A stretch of 5,544 bases of DNA from an uncultured Lachnospiraceae bacterium (GTDB lineage: Bacteria; Bacillota; Clostridia; Lachnospirales; Lachnospiraceae), in the NCBI GenBank assembly GCA_948665105.1, contig CAPNGW010000177.1:1-5544 (forward strand), read 5' to 3'. This document shows positions 1 through 5,201 of this stretch, piece by piece. The first letter of the stretch is position 1. Every line of letters begins with the position of its first letter. Below the pieces are notes generated by a model. It searched no databases. It was not told where the DNA came from and saw only the letters and a list, made by a program, of their open reading frames with translations. Both the position numbers and the translations under genes were made by a program.

Positions 1-573
1 CAGGATGGCAGGTACATAGGCCACACCACGGACGGCGCAGGTTATATGCACTCTGTGAAAGACGCAGGCTTCAATATTATTGGGAAGAAAATGACCTTGC
101 TGGGCGCCGGAGGGGCCGCAACTGCCATACTGGTTCAGGCAGCTCTGGACGGCGTCCTGGCCATCGATGTGTTCAAGCGGAACAATGCCACTTTTGCAAA
201 GACCGAATCCTTCTGCCGTAATCTGGCTCAAAAAACCGGCTGCTCTATCAGCGTCTTTGACATTGCCGATGAAGAACAGCTTGGAAAAAGTCTGAGGGAA
301 AGCGCTATTTTGACCAATGCCACCAATGTGGGCATGTCTCCCGCTGTTGATATAAGTCCATTGCCCCATACTTCCGTTCTTCATCCTGGACTGGTGGTGT
401 CAGATATTATCTATAATCCACGGGAGACCTTGCTTATGCGGCAGGCAAAGGAAGTGGGCTGTCCCTGCTTTAACGGACTGTACATGCTTCTCTTTCAGGG
501 GGCGGCGGCCTTTCAGTGCTGGACCGGGCAGGAAATGCCGGTGGATATTATAAAGGAAAAATATTTTAAGTAG
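1..573 (+). CDS. aroE: Shikimate / quinate dehydrogenase (YdiB/AroE family), 5'-truncated
   Basis: The enzyme reduces 3-dehydroshikimate to shikimate with NAD(P)H in the cytosolic aromatic amino acid pathway. The gene runs in from the window edge: 190 C-terminal residues are present of a family usually about 280-290 long. Visible residues 7-14 read GHTTDGAG, the family's xNTDxxG active-site motif, with the catalytic Asp at 11 and the usual Asn replaced by Thr. A Rossmann loop GAGGA lies at 35-39. The NATNVGM stretch (106-112) and the late LLFQGA (163-168) carry the conserved substrate-side Gln 166. The sequence after the nucleotide loop reads FKRNNATF rather than the AroE-type NRT motif, and together with the C-terminal LLFQGA..F..WTG pattern it looks closer to E. 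coli YdiB, which accepts NAD or NADP and quinate. The gene ends with TAG, 18 bases before the DAHP synthase, so the two are surely co-transcribed. Family assignment is firm; cofactor and substrate preference are inferred. Confidence 0.93.
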   Translation, partial: QDGRYIGHTTDGAGYMHSVKDAGFNIIGKKMTLLGAGGAATAILVQAALDGVLAIDVFKRNNATFAKTESFCRNLAQKTGCSISVFDIADEEQLGKSLRESAILTNATNVGMSPAVDISPLPHTSVLHPGLVVSDIIYNPRETLLMRQAKEVGCPCFNGLYMLLFQGAAAFQCWTGQEMPVDIIKEKYFK

Positions 574-591
574 CAGAAAGGAAGGTATCCC

Positions 592-1626
592 ATGAGCTTC
601 ACATTTATAAAGGAATTGCCCAGCCCAAAGGTGATAAAGGAGCTGTACCCCCTCTCCCCCAGGGCCGCTGAGACAAAAAGGCAGCGGGATTTGGAAATCC
701 GAAACATCATCACCGGAAAGGACGATAGATTTTTAGTAATTATCGGCCCCTGCTCGGCAGATAACGAGGCTGCCGTCTGTGATTACATCGGGCGTCTGGC
801 CCGGATACAGGAAAAGGTGGCGGACCGGGTGTTGATTGTCCCTCGTATCTATACCAACAAGCCTCGGACCACCGGGGAGGGCTACAAGGGAATCGCCCAC
901 CAGCCGGACCCGGAGAAACAGCCGGATTTGCTGGCCGGTCTGGTTGCCATGCGCGGGATGCATATACGCTCCATTGAGGAATTCGGTCTCCCTGCGGCAG
1001 ATGAGATGCTGTATCCGGAAAACTGGGGATATGTGGAGGACCTTCTGTCCTACGTTGCCATCGGGGCACGGTCTGTGGAGGACCAGCACCATCGTTTGAC
1101 GGTCAGCGGATTTGATGTTCCTGCAGGGATGAAAAATCCCACCAGCGGTGACTTCTCCGTGATGCTCAATTCTGTGTATGCTGCCCAGCACCGTCACCAT
1201 TTTGTTTACCGGGGATATGAGGTGGAAACTACCGGAAATGAGCTGACCCATGTGGTGCTCAGGGGCGCTGTGAATAAACGTGGAGTCTGCATTCCCAACT
1301 ATCACTATGAGGATTTGGTACTGCTCCTTGAAATGTATGAGAAGATGGATTTAAAGTATCCGGCGGCAATTATTGATTCCAATCACTCTAATTCCAACAA
1401 ACAGTATGGGGAACAGGTGCGGATTGTGAAGGAGATTATGCACAATCGGCAGTTGTCAAAATCCATTCATGGAATCGTCAAAGGTGTTATGATTGAAAGC
1501 TATATTGAGCCGGGGTGCCAGGGCGTCCATGAGCATGTGTATGGCAAATCTATTACGGACCCCTGCCTGGGCTGGGAGGAGTCGGAGCAGTTAATTTATG
1601 CAATTGCAGAAATGAATCAACAATAG
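592..1626 (+). CDS. aroF: Class I 3-deoxy-7-phosphoheptulonate (DAHP) synthase
   Basis: Condenses phosphoenolpyruvate with erythrose 4-phosphate to DAHP, the committed first step of the shikimate pathway. The 344 residues are near the length of E. coli AroF/G/H (about 350), so the gene is complete. The metal ligands expected from AroG are all present: Cys54 in IGPCSAD, His265 in IDSNHSN, Glu302 in MIESYI and Asp323 in SITDPCLGW. The substrate-binding segment NKPRTT (89-94) and GARSVEDQHHR (158-168) are also intact. The stretch at about 181-216 (KNPTSGDFSV through ETTGN) differs from the AroG equivalent, so feedback specificity (Phe, Tyr or Trp) cannot be read from sequence. There is no fused chorismate mutase or ACT-type domain. 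The start is supported by AAAGGAAGG at 577-585. It follows the shikimate dehydrogenase in one operon. Its TAG stop (1624-1626) lies inside the left arm of a hairpin. Confidence 0.96.
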   Translation: MSFTFIKELPSPKVIKELYPLSPRAAETKRQRDLEIRNIITGKDDRFLVIIGPCSADNEAAVCDYIGRLARIQEKVADRVLIVPRIYTNKPRTTGEGYKGIAHQPDPEKQPDLLAGLVAMRGMHIRSIEEFGLPAADEMLYPENWGYVEDLLSYVAIGARSVEDQHHRLTVSGFDVPAGMKNPTSGDFSVMLNSVYAAQHRHHFVYRGYEVETTGNELTHVVLRGAVNKRGVCIPNYHYEDLVLLLEMYEKMDLKYPAAIIDSNHSNSNKQYGEQVRIVKEIMHNRQLSKSIHGIVKGVMIESYIEPGCQGVHEHVYGKSITDPCLGWEESEQLIYAIAEMNQQ

Positions 1627-1653
1627 AAAACACGCTCTGCGAGTTTTCTATTG
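1621..1653 (+). repeat. Hairpin overlapping the DAHP synthase stop codon
   Basis: An 11-base arm CAATAGAAAAC (1621-1631) is perfectly complementary to GTTTTCTATTG (1643-1653). Inside it, after one A-A mismatch, CGC (1633-1635) pairs with GCG (1639-1641) around a TCT loop. The stop codon TAG at 1624-1626 is part of the left arm. No T-run follows the right arm, so it is not a textbook intrinsic terminator, although the arm itself contains TTTT. It probably helps define the 3' end of the aromatic operon, either by termination or by protecting the transcript. Confidence 0.7.
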
Positions 1654-1655
1654 TC

Positions 1656-1708
1656 ATGAATAGTAGTAAGGGGACCGTCACGGTGGCGGTCCCCTCACTA
1701 CTATTCAT
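1656..1708. terminator. Long palindrome between convergent operons, probable bidirectional terminator
   Basis: The segment 1656-1680 pairs with 1684-1708, leaving a 3-base CGG loop. On the plus strand there is one A-C mismatch (1668/1696) and one G-T wobble (1678/1686) over 25 positions. The core GGGGACCG / CGGTCCCC is GC-rich and the outer arms (ATGAATAGTAGT / ACTACTATTCAT) are AT-rich. It sits exactly where the plus-strand aromatic operon meets the minus-strand operon, and the minus-strand TGA stop (1707-1705) lies in the right arm. The pairing is directly visible. Termination is inferred from position, because neither side has a clear run of T after the stem. It could instead be a copy of a dispersed palindromic repeat. 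Confidence 0.6.
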
Positions 1709-2865
1709 AACCTCTGGTGAAATTTTTCAAAGCGTTTGATGGCTGCTTCCACTTGACGCTCCACGGTTGCTGTCTGTTTTATTTCCGGTTCATACCAGAT
1801 GTTTATGGTATTCAGTGACTTCTGTTTTTTGTCGTAAACAGTCTCGATTCTTCCTATGAACCGGTCCCCGTAGAGAATCGGCAGAACGTAATAGCCATAC
1901 CTGCGCTGTTCTTTGGGGGTGTAAATTTCCCATTTATATTCAAAGTCGAAAATAGCTTTGATGAGTTTGCGGTCCCACAACATATTATCCAGCGGCGCCA
2001 GGAATTCACAGCGCTTGGTGAGGCGCGGTTTTGTTTTGATGTACTCCAAAAGCTCTGTATCTTCGGTACGGCAGTATAAGGTATGGGGGATTCCTTCCAC
2101 CTGTACCGGGACAATGCTTCCCTGGGACAACAGCCGGGCAAAGCTGTCGTTCCGTTCTTTGGTCTTCAGGCCCAAGATGCCAAGCCAGGCGTCGGAGGAG
2201 CGGTTCCAGAGAAGTCCCACAGAGCCGACTCTGCGTAAGACCTGCCAGGTATAATACTCAAAATCACTCTGGTGAGGGTCCGGCTGGTTTAAAAGGTGGT
2301 GGGGAATGCAGTTTTCCACAAGATCATAATATTTGATGGTACCTTTCTTGTGATGAATGGCAAGCTCCCCACCAAAATACATATGCTCCAGAGCCGCCCG
2401 GGACAGCCGGGTATCGCTCCAGTACCAGTATACTTTTTCGCTCAAATCCAAGTCGCCGGAGTTTAAGGGGCCATAGCTTCGGATGGCTTCCCTGATGGTA
2501 TCCCTCACTTTCAGAATTTTTTCATGACTTCGCTCCCACTGGCGGTGGCGTTTTCGTTCTCTGGCGAAAAAGGGCCAGTCTTCCGTGAGAAATATGGAGA
2601 GCTGCTTATCAAAATAATCCACTAAATCCCGGTCTATATACAATAGCTCATAGAGCATGGACTTTGAAAAATGCTTTACCCGTGAATGAAGAAGAATCTC
2701 CGGGCTTTTCCCGCATACGTCAATGGGGTCGAACTGAATGCAGCCGGCCTGACGGATGAAGTCAAGAACGCCGGTTTTGTCTTCAAATTTATACTTGCCC
2801 AAAAGTCCCTGTTTACAAAGCAGGAATTGGCGGGCTTCCTTTTTCGTGAGCGTGTATTCCGGCAT
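1705..2865 (-). CDS. AlkZ/YcaQ-like winged-helix DNA glycosylase family protein
   Basis: This 386-residue protein matches the winged-helix COG3214 (HTH_42) family, whose studied members AlkZ and E. coli YcaQ are DNA glycosylases that excise alkylated bases or unhook interstrand crosslinks. The N-terminal segment IQFDPI (43-48) holds Gln44-Phe45-Asp46, corresponding to the catalytic Gln-x-Gln/Asp motif of the family; the Asp form is the YcaQ-like version as I recall the literature. The C-terminal half carries the recognisable signature FLAPLDNMLWDR (about 289-300), then KEQRRYGYYVLPILYGDRFIGRIE (about 323-346), typical of the family's last domain. Length is usual for the family and no frameshift is seen. 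AGAGGAAG lies upstream of the ATG with suitable spacing. It is the last gene of the minus-strand operon, 43 bases after the nitrilase, and its TGA stop is embedded in the long palindrome. Family is confident; glycosylase activity and lesion preference are inferred. Confidence 0.87.
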   Translation of the reverse strand: MPEYTLTKKEARQFLLCKQGLLGKYKFEDKTGVLDFIRQAGCIQFDPIDVCGKSPEILLHSRVKHFSKSMLYELLYIDRDLVDYFDKQLSIFLTEDWPFFARERKRHRQWERSHEKILKVRDTIREAIRSYGPLNSGDLDLSEKVYWYWSDTRLSRAALEHMYFGGELAIHHKKGTIKYYDLVENCIPHHLLNQPDPHQSDFEYYTWQVLRRVGSVGLLWNRSSDAWLGILGLKTKERNDSFARLLSQGSIVPVQVEGIPHTLYCRTEDTELLEYIKTKPRLTKRCEFLAPLDNMLWDRKLIKAIFDFEYKWEIYTPKEQRRYGYYVLPILYGDRFIGRIETVYDKKQKSLNTINIWYEPEIKQTATVERQVEAAIKRFEKFHQRL

Positions 2866-2908
2866 TTGCGTTCTTCCTCTCTGAAAAAATCGACGATTCG
2901 CATTTTTG

Positions 2909-3805
2909 TCATTTGCTTTTCGTATACCTGATTCTGTAATCCTCCCGGATAAAGGGAGCTTCTATGCACTCGTCTGTCAAAAGGTGATACTTTTCAGGAC
3001 GGCGGTAGGCATTGCCATGAACCTCGCATCTGCGGTACTCCCTTAGCATATCCAAGTCAAATTCCGCCACATAGACACCCTCCTCACCCTGCGCCTCCAG
3101 GATACAGGTGTCCCGGGAGCCGTCGCTGTCCGGCAGATATACAACACCGTCAAAGGCATTGGAATGGCCGTTGCAGTCCGGCTGTCCTATTGGATAGTTA
3201 CAGGTTGCAATGCCCATCATATTTTCAAAGGCCCGGGCACGAAGCTGGGACAGGCGGTTGAATTCCATGGGACAGGCGTTGGGCACCAGCACAATCTCAG
3301 CCCCTTTCAGCATCAGGATTCTGGCACTTTCCGGGAATTCCCTGTCATAACAAATCATGGCTCCTATTTTGATTGGGCCTTTGGCGGTATCAAGCTCTGT
3401 TACATAAAAGTCCTCCCCGGGAGTTAAGTTCTTCTCCACATCAAAATCGCAGGTGTGAACCTTTGCATAGGTCAGCGCCCGCATGCCATGGCGGTCAAAA
3501 AGTATTACCGAATTTCTGGGAGCAGGCTCATAGCTCTCCAACAGGGTGATGGCGATGGCCATATCCAATTCTTTGGCAAGCTTTTGAAAAGCCTGGATAA
3601 ATGCGCCGTCTCCGGAGACAGCGTCGTCCTTCAGTTTTTCCAGATCTCCCCACACCTTGTAGCCGTTACTCCACATTTCCGGGAACAGTGCAATATCCGC
3701 GCCCTGGGCCTTTGCCTTTTGGCAGGCTTCCACGCCCTTTTCCATATTTTCCTTCCGGGAGTTTCCAGGAAGAATTTGTAATAGAGCCACCTTCAATGTA
3801 TTCAT
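2909..3805 (-). CDS. Nitrilase-superfamily carbon-nitrogen hydrolase
   Basis: A cytosolic amidase-type enzyme of the CN_hydrolase family that cleaves C-N bonds of amides or carbamoyl compounds through a Cys thioester. Counting from the chosen start (298 residues, usual for the family), the triad is complete: Glu43 in LFPEMW, Lys115 in TYAKVHTCDF and Cys152 in GAMICYDREFPE. The second family Glu is at 131 in LTPGED. The C-terminal segment EYRRCEVHGNAYRRPEKY (257-274) resembles N-carbamoyl-amino-acid or N-carbamoylputrescine amidase-type members, but the substrate cannot be fixed. The ATG at 3805 is chosen because GGAGG lies 8 bases upstream; the open frame extends to a TTG at 3850, but those 15 extra codons fall in palindromic DNA and look non-coding. 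It follows the acetyltransferase after a 73-base hairpin-bearing gap and precedes the glycosylase-like gene by 43 bases. No polyamine biosynthesis genes are nearby to support a putrescine role. Confidence 0.9.
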   Translation of the reverse strand: MNTLKVALLQILPGNSRKENMEKGVEACQKAKAQGADIALFPEMWSNGYKVWGDLEKLKDDAVSGDGAFIQAFQKLAKELDMAIAITLLESYEPAPRNSVILFDRHGMRALTYAKVHTCDFDVEKNLTPGEDFYVTELDTAKGPIKIGAMICYDREFPESARILMLKGAEIVLVPNACPMEFNRLSQLRARAFENMMGIATCNYPIGQPDCNGHSNAFDGVVYLPDSDGSRDTCILEAQGEEGVYVAEFDLDMLREYRRCEVHGNAYRRPEKYHLLTDECIEAPFIREDYRIRYTKSK

Positions 3806-3813
3806 TTTGCTAA

Positions 3814-3818
3814 CCTCC
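3814..3818 (-). promoter_or_regulatory. Ribosome binding site fixing the nitrilase start
   Basis: On the minus strand GTGGAGGTTAGCAAAATG shows a perfect GGAGG 8 bases before the ATG at 3805. This decides against the longer reading from the TTG at 3850, which has no comparable site and starts inside an inverted repeat. Confidence 0.8.
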
Positions 3819-3829
3819 ACGTACTTAGT

Positions 3830-3879
3830 AGCGGTACCCACAGTGGACAAAGGGACACTGTGGATATCGTTCCTTTGTC
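3830..3879. repeat. Two interleaved inverted repeats between acetyltransferase and nitrilase genes
   Basis: Pair A joins CCACAGTG (3838-3845) with CACTGTGG (3856-3863), extendable with mismatches and wobbles to 3830 and 3871. Pair B joins GACAAAGG (3846-3853) with CCTTTGTC (3872-3879). The left arm of B is the loop of A, and the right arm of A lies in the loop of B, so the two are either alternative folds or an H-type pseudoknot. The acetyltransferase stop TAG (3881-3879) touches the end of B. No T-run follows on either strand, so a simple intrinsic terminator is unlikely. It may be an RNA processing or attenuation element within the operon, or a dispersed palindromic repeat. Confidence 0.65.
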
Positions 3880-4412
3880 TATAAAAATTTCACCATCTGA
3901 TATTCGTCCACACTGGTACCGTCCAGGTAACGCAAGGCATTGGGGATTGTACCCATCACTTCAAAGCCAAATTTTTTGTACATGGCAAAGGCTCTTTCAT
4001 TAGTTGTCACCACACCCAGCTCCACCTGCGTGATTTGATTTTCTCTGCACCATCTTAAGCACTCCTCCATCAGCCTTCCTCCAATGCCCATACCGCAATA
4101 GTCTGCCAACACAAGAAATGTCACCTCTGCCCGGTGCTGATAGCGTCTAAGCGCTCTGATACGGCCCACAGAGCATTGTCCCACCAGCTTCCCCTGACAC
4201 TCTGCAACGAACCAGGTGCCTTGTGTGCTGCTTTGGATATCTGCGATTATGCTTTTTGCCTGTTCCACAGAAATTTGAAATTCTCCTGGATTTCTCGCAA
4301 GAAATGGTGTTTCCCCATCAACAGCTGCTATGAGCGCAATCAAATTTTCCGCATCTGCTTCCACGGGTGTTCGGATAACAACCTTTTTTCCGTTTTTCAG
4401 TAAATATTCCAT
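3879..4412 (-). CDS. GNAT-family N-acetyltransferase
   Basis: A 177-residue cytosolic acetyltransferase that would transfer acetyl from acetyl-CoA to an amine; the substrate is unknown. The N-terminus has the common GNAT opening (KKVVIRTPVEADAENLIAL, 9-27). Motif A is clear at about 97-118: a beta-strand (VTFLVLADY) runs into CGMGIGGRLMEECL, the pyrophosphate-binding loop of acetyl-CoA. Motif B follows as ELGVVTTNERAFAMYKKFGFEVMG (131-154), the usual N-x-x-A-x-x-x-Y-x-K-x-GF pattern. Length is normal and the frame intact. AAAGGGG at 4426-4420 lies 7 bases upstream of the ATG. It begins 46 bases after the methyltransferase and is probably co-transcribed with it. It could modify a small molecule, a peptide or a protein N-terminus; nothing in the sequence distinguishes these. 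Confidence 0.9.
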   Translation of the reverse strand: MEYLLKNGKKVVIRTPVEADAENLIALIAAVDGETPFLARNPGEFQISVEQAKSIIADIQSSTQGTWFVAECQGKLVGQCSVGRIRALRRYQHRAEVTFLVLADYCGMGIGGRLMEECLRWCRENQITQVELGVVTTNERAFAMYKKFGFEVMGTIPNALRYLDGTSVDEYQMVKFL

Positions 4413-4458
4413 GATAATTCCCCTTTCTCTGTGTAAAACAAGGTACCATGCAGATAAA

Positions 4459-4983
4459 TTATTCCTGAAATTCTAAATAAAAATTTCCATTTTCTTTCTG
4501 CTGCTTTATCAGCTGCAGTCCTTGCTCCCCACACATTTCAATGAAAATATCGGCGTTCTGGGCGGCATTCTCTTTTATAATCCCATAGGTGGTGTGAATT
4601 ACCTCCCCCGCCCCATAAATATCCAGTTCCGCCAGAAAGGGGGCCGGATATGCCCTCTCTATTTCTGCATCCCAAATATGAAGGCTGCCGCCGGTATGGA
4701 GCACTCTTGCCCCTTCAGAGATGGCTCGCTGCTGTACATCCTTACCCATGTACATGAGAGAATAGAAAAAGGTCACATGATCAAACCGCCCGTCTTCAAA
4801 GTCAAGATTTGATGCGTCCATCAGCATCTTCTTACATGTATCCGGCGCTTCGTCCAACTCCTCCTGCCGATTATCTATGGCTGTTACCTTTTGTCCGTAA
4901 ATGCGGCCAATCACCCCTTCTCCTCCGCCTCCAATGTCTAAAATACTGCCGGTTAGTTCCTTTTCCAAAAATATCCTTGCCAT
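4459..4983 (-). CDS. Small class I SAM-dependent methyltransferase
   Basis: A 174-residue Methyltransf_11-like protein with a Rossmann SAM fold; the acceptor is unknown. Motif I is SILDIGGGGEGVIGRIYG (13-30), with the glycine loop at 18-23. The acidic residue that normally binds the SAM ribose is Asp37 in VTAIDNR. Asp56 in MDASNLDFEDGRFDHV (55-70) fits the adenine-contact position and the following strand, and VLHTGGSLHIWD (94-105) is the later beta-strand region. It is short for the fold, with only about 12 residues before motif I and no evident extra substrate domain. The start is well supported by GAAGGAGGA just upstream. It is the first gene of the minus-strand operon, divergent from the MATE transporter. 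The frame is intact and no membrane segment or signal peptide is visible. Confidence 0.87.
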   Translation of the reverse strand: MARIFLEKELTGSILDIGGGGEGVIGRIYGQKVTAIDNRQEELDEAPDTCKKMLMDASNLDFEDGRFDHVTFFYSLMYMGKDVQQRAISEGARVLHTGGSLHIWDAEIERAYPAPFLAELDIYGAGEVIHTTYGIIKENAAQNADIFIEMCGEQGLQLIKQQKENGNFYLEFQE

Positions 4984-4986
4984 GGT

Positions 4987-4995
4987 TCCTCCTTC
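4987..4995 (-). promoter_or_regulatory. Strong Shine-Dalgarno of the methyltransferase gene
   Basis: The minus strand reads GAAGGAGGA three bases before the ATG at 4983. This near-perfect site, with slightly short spacing, supports the short N-terminus of the methyltransferase rather than an upstream start. Confidence 0.75.
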
Positions 4996-5038
4996 ATAAC
5001 TCTGCTTTTTGAAAGCTTGACCACACTAAGCTCCAGTC

Positions 5039-5044
5039 CTTATA
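5039..5044 (-). promoter_or_regulatory. Possible -10 element for the minus-strand operon
   Basis: TATAAG on the minus strand, 56 bases upstream of the methyltransferase start, is the best -10-like hexamer I see for this operon. No convincing -35 hexamer is found 16-18 bases further upstream, so this is tentative. Confidence 0.25.
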
Positions 5045-5135
5045 AAGATCCTACTCATTTCATTGCACCACATATTTCATGAATTCCATTTTCTCAGCAT
5101 CTTATCCATAGAACATGGATTTGTCGGTATCCCTG

Positions 5136-5144
5136 TGCTATAAT
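5136..5144 (+). promoter_or_regulatory. Extended -10 promoter of the MATE transporter gene
   Basis: TGCTATAAT is a perfect extended -10 (TGn plus TATAAT), placing the transcript start near 5151 and giving a leader of about 50 bases. The hexamer 17 bases upstream (TGGATT, 5116-5121) is a poor -35, which is common for extended -10 promoters. A 6-base inverted repeat ATCCAT / ATGGAT (5104-5109 and 5115-5120) overlaps this -35 position and might be an operator, though so short a dyad can occur by chance. Confidence 0.65.
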
Positions 5145-5201
5145 CTTTAAGAGCAATTCATGATTCGGGCTATAAAACGAAAGATAGTGAGAGTAAACGA
5201 T

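Noticed and set aside
733..1305. A 190-codon minus-strand open frame inside DAHP synthase
   Set aside because: It is antisense to a strongly conserved enzyme gene, has no recognisable protein features, and is a by-product of the codon composition on the other strand.
1656..1739. A 27-codon plus-strand open frame starting at the ATG of the long palindrome
   Set aside because: It has no ribosome binding site, its codons are simply the palindrome arms, and it runs antisense into the end of the glycosylase-like gene.
2866..2911. A possible terminator between nitrilase and glycosylase-like genes, with AATCGTCGATT followed by TTTT on the minus strand
   Set aside because: The self-complementary core has no room for a loop and the stem does not extend usefully, so it is more likely ordinary spacer ahead of the ribosome binding site.
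2676..2969. A 97-codon minus-strand frame bridging the nitrilase and glycosylase-like genes
   Set aside because: It overlaps both real genes in a different frame and has no family resemblance; the junction is a normal 43-base gap with a ribosome binding site.
3806..3850. An N-terminal extension of the nitrilase by 15 codons, starting at a TTG
   Set aside because: It starts inside the interleaved inverted repeats, lacks a ribosome binding site, and a perfect GGAGG precedes the internal ATG at 3805, where family homology begins.
4413..4458. A GAAATT / AATTTC pairing near the methyltransferase stop
   Set aside because: The arms are six AT-rich bases only, easily expected by chance in AT-rich spacer, and no terminator-like layout is present.
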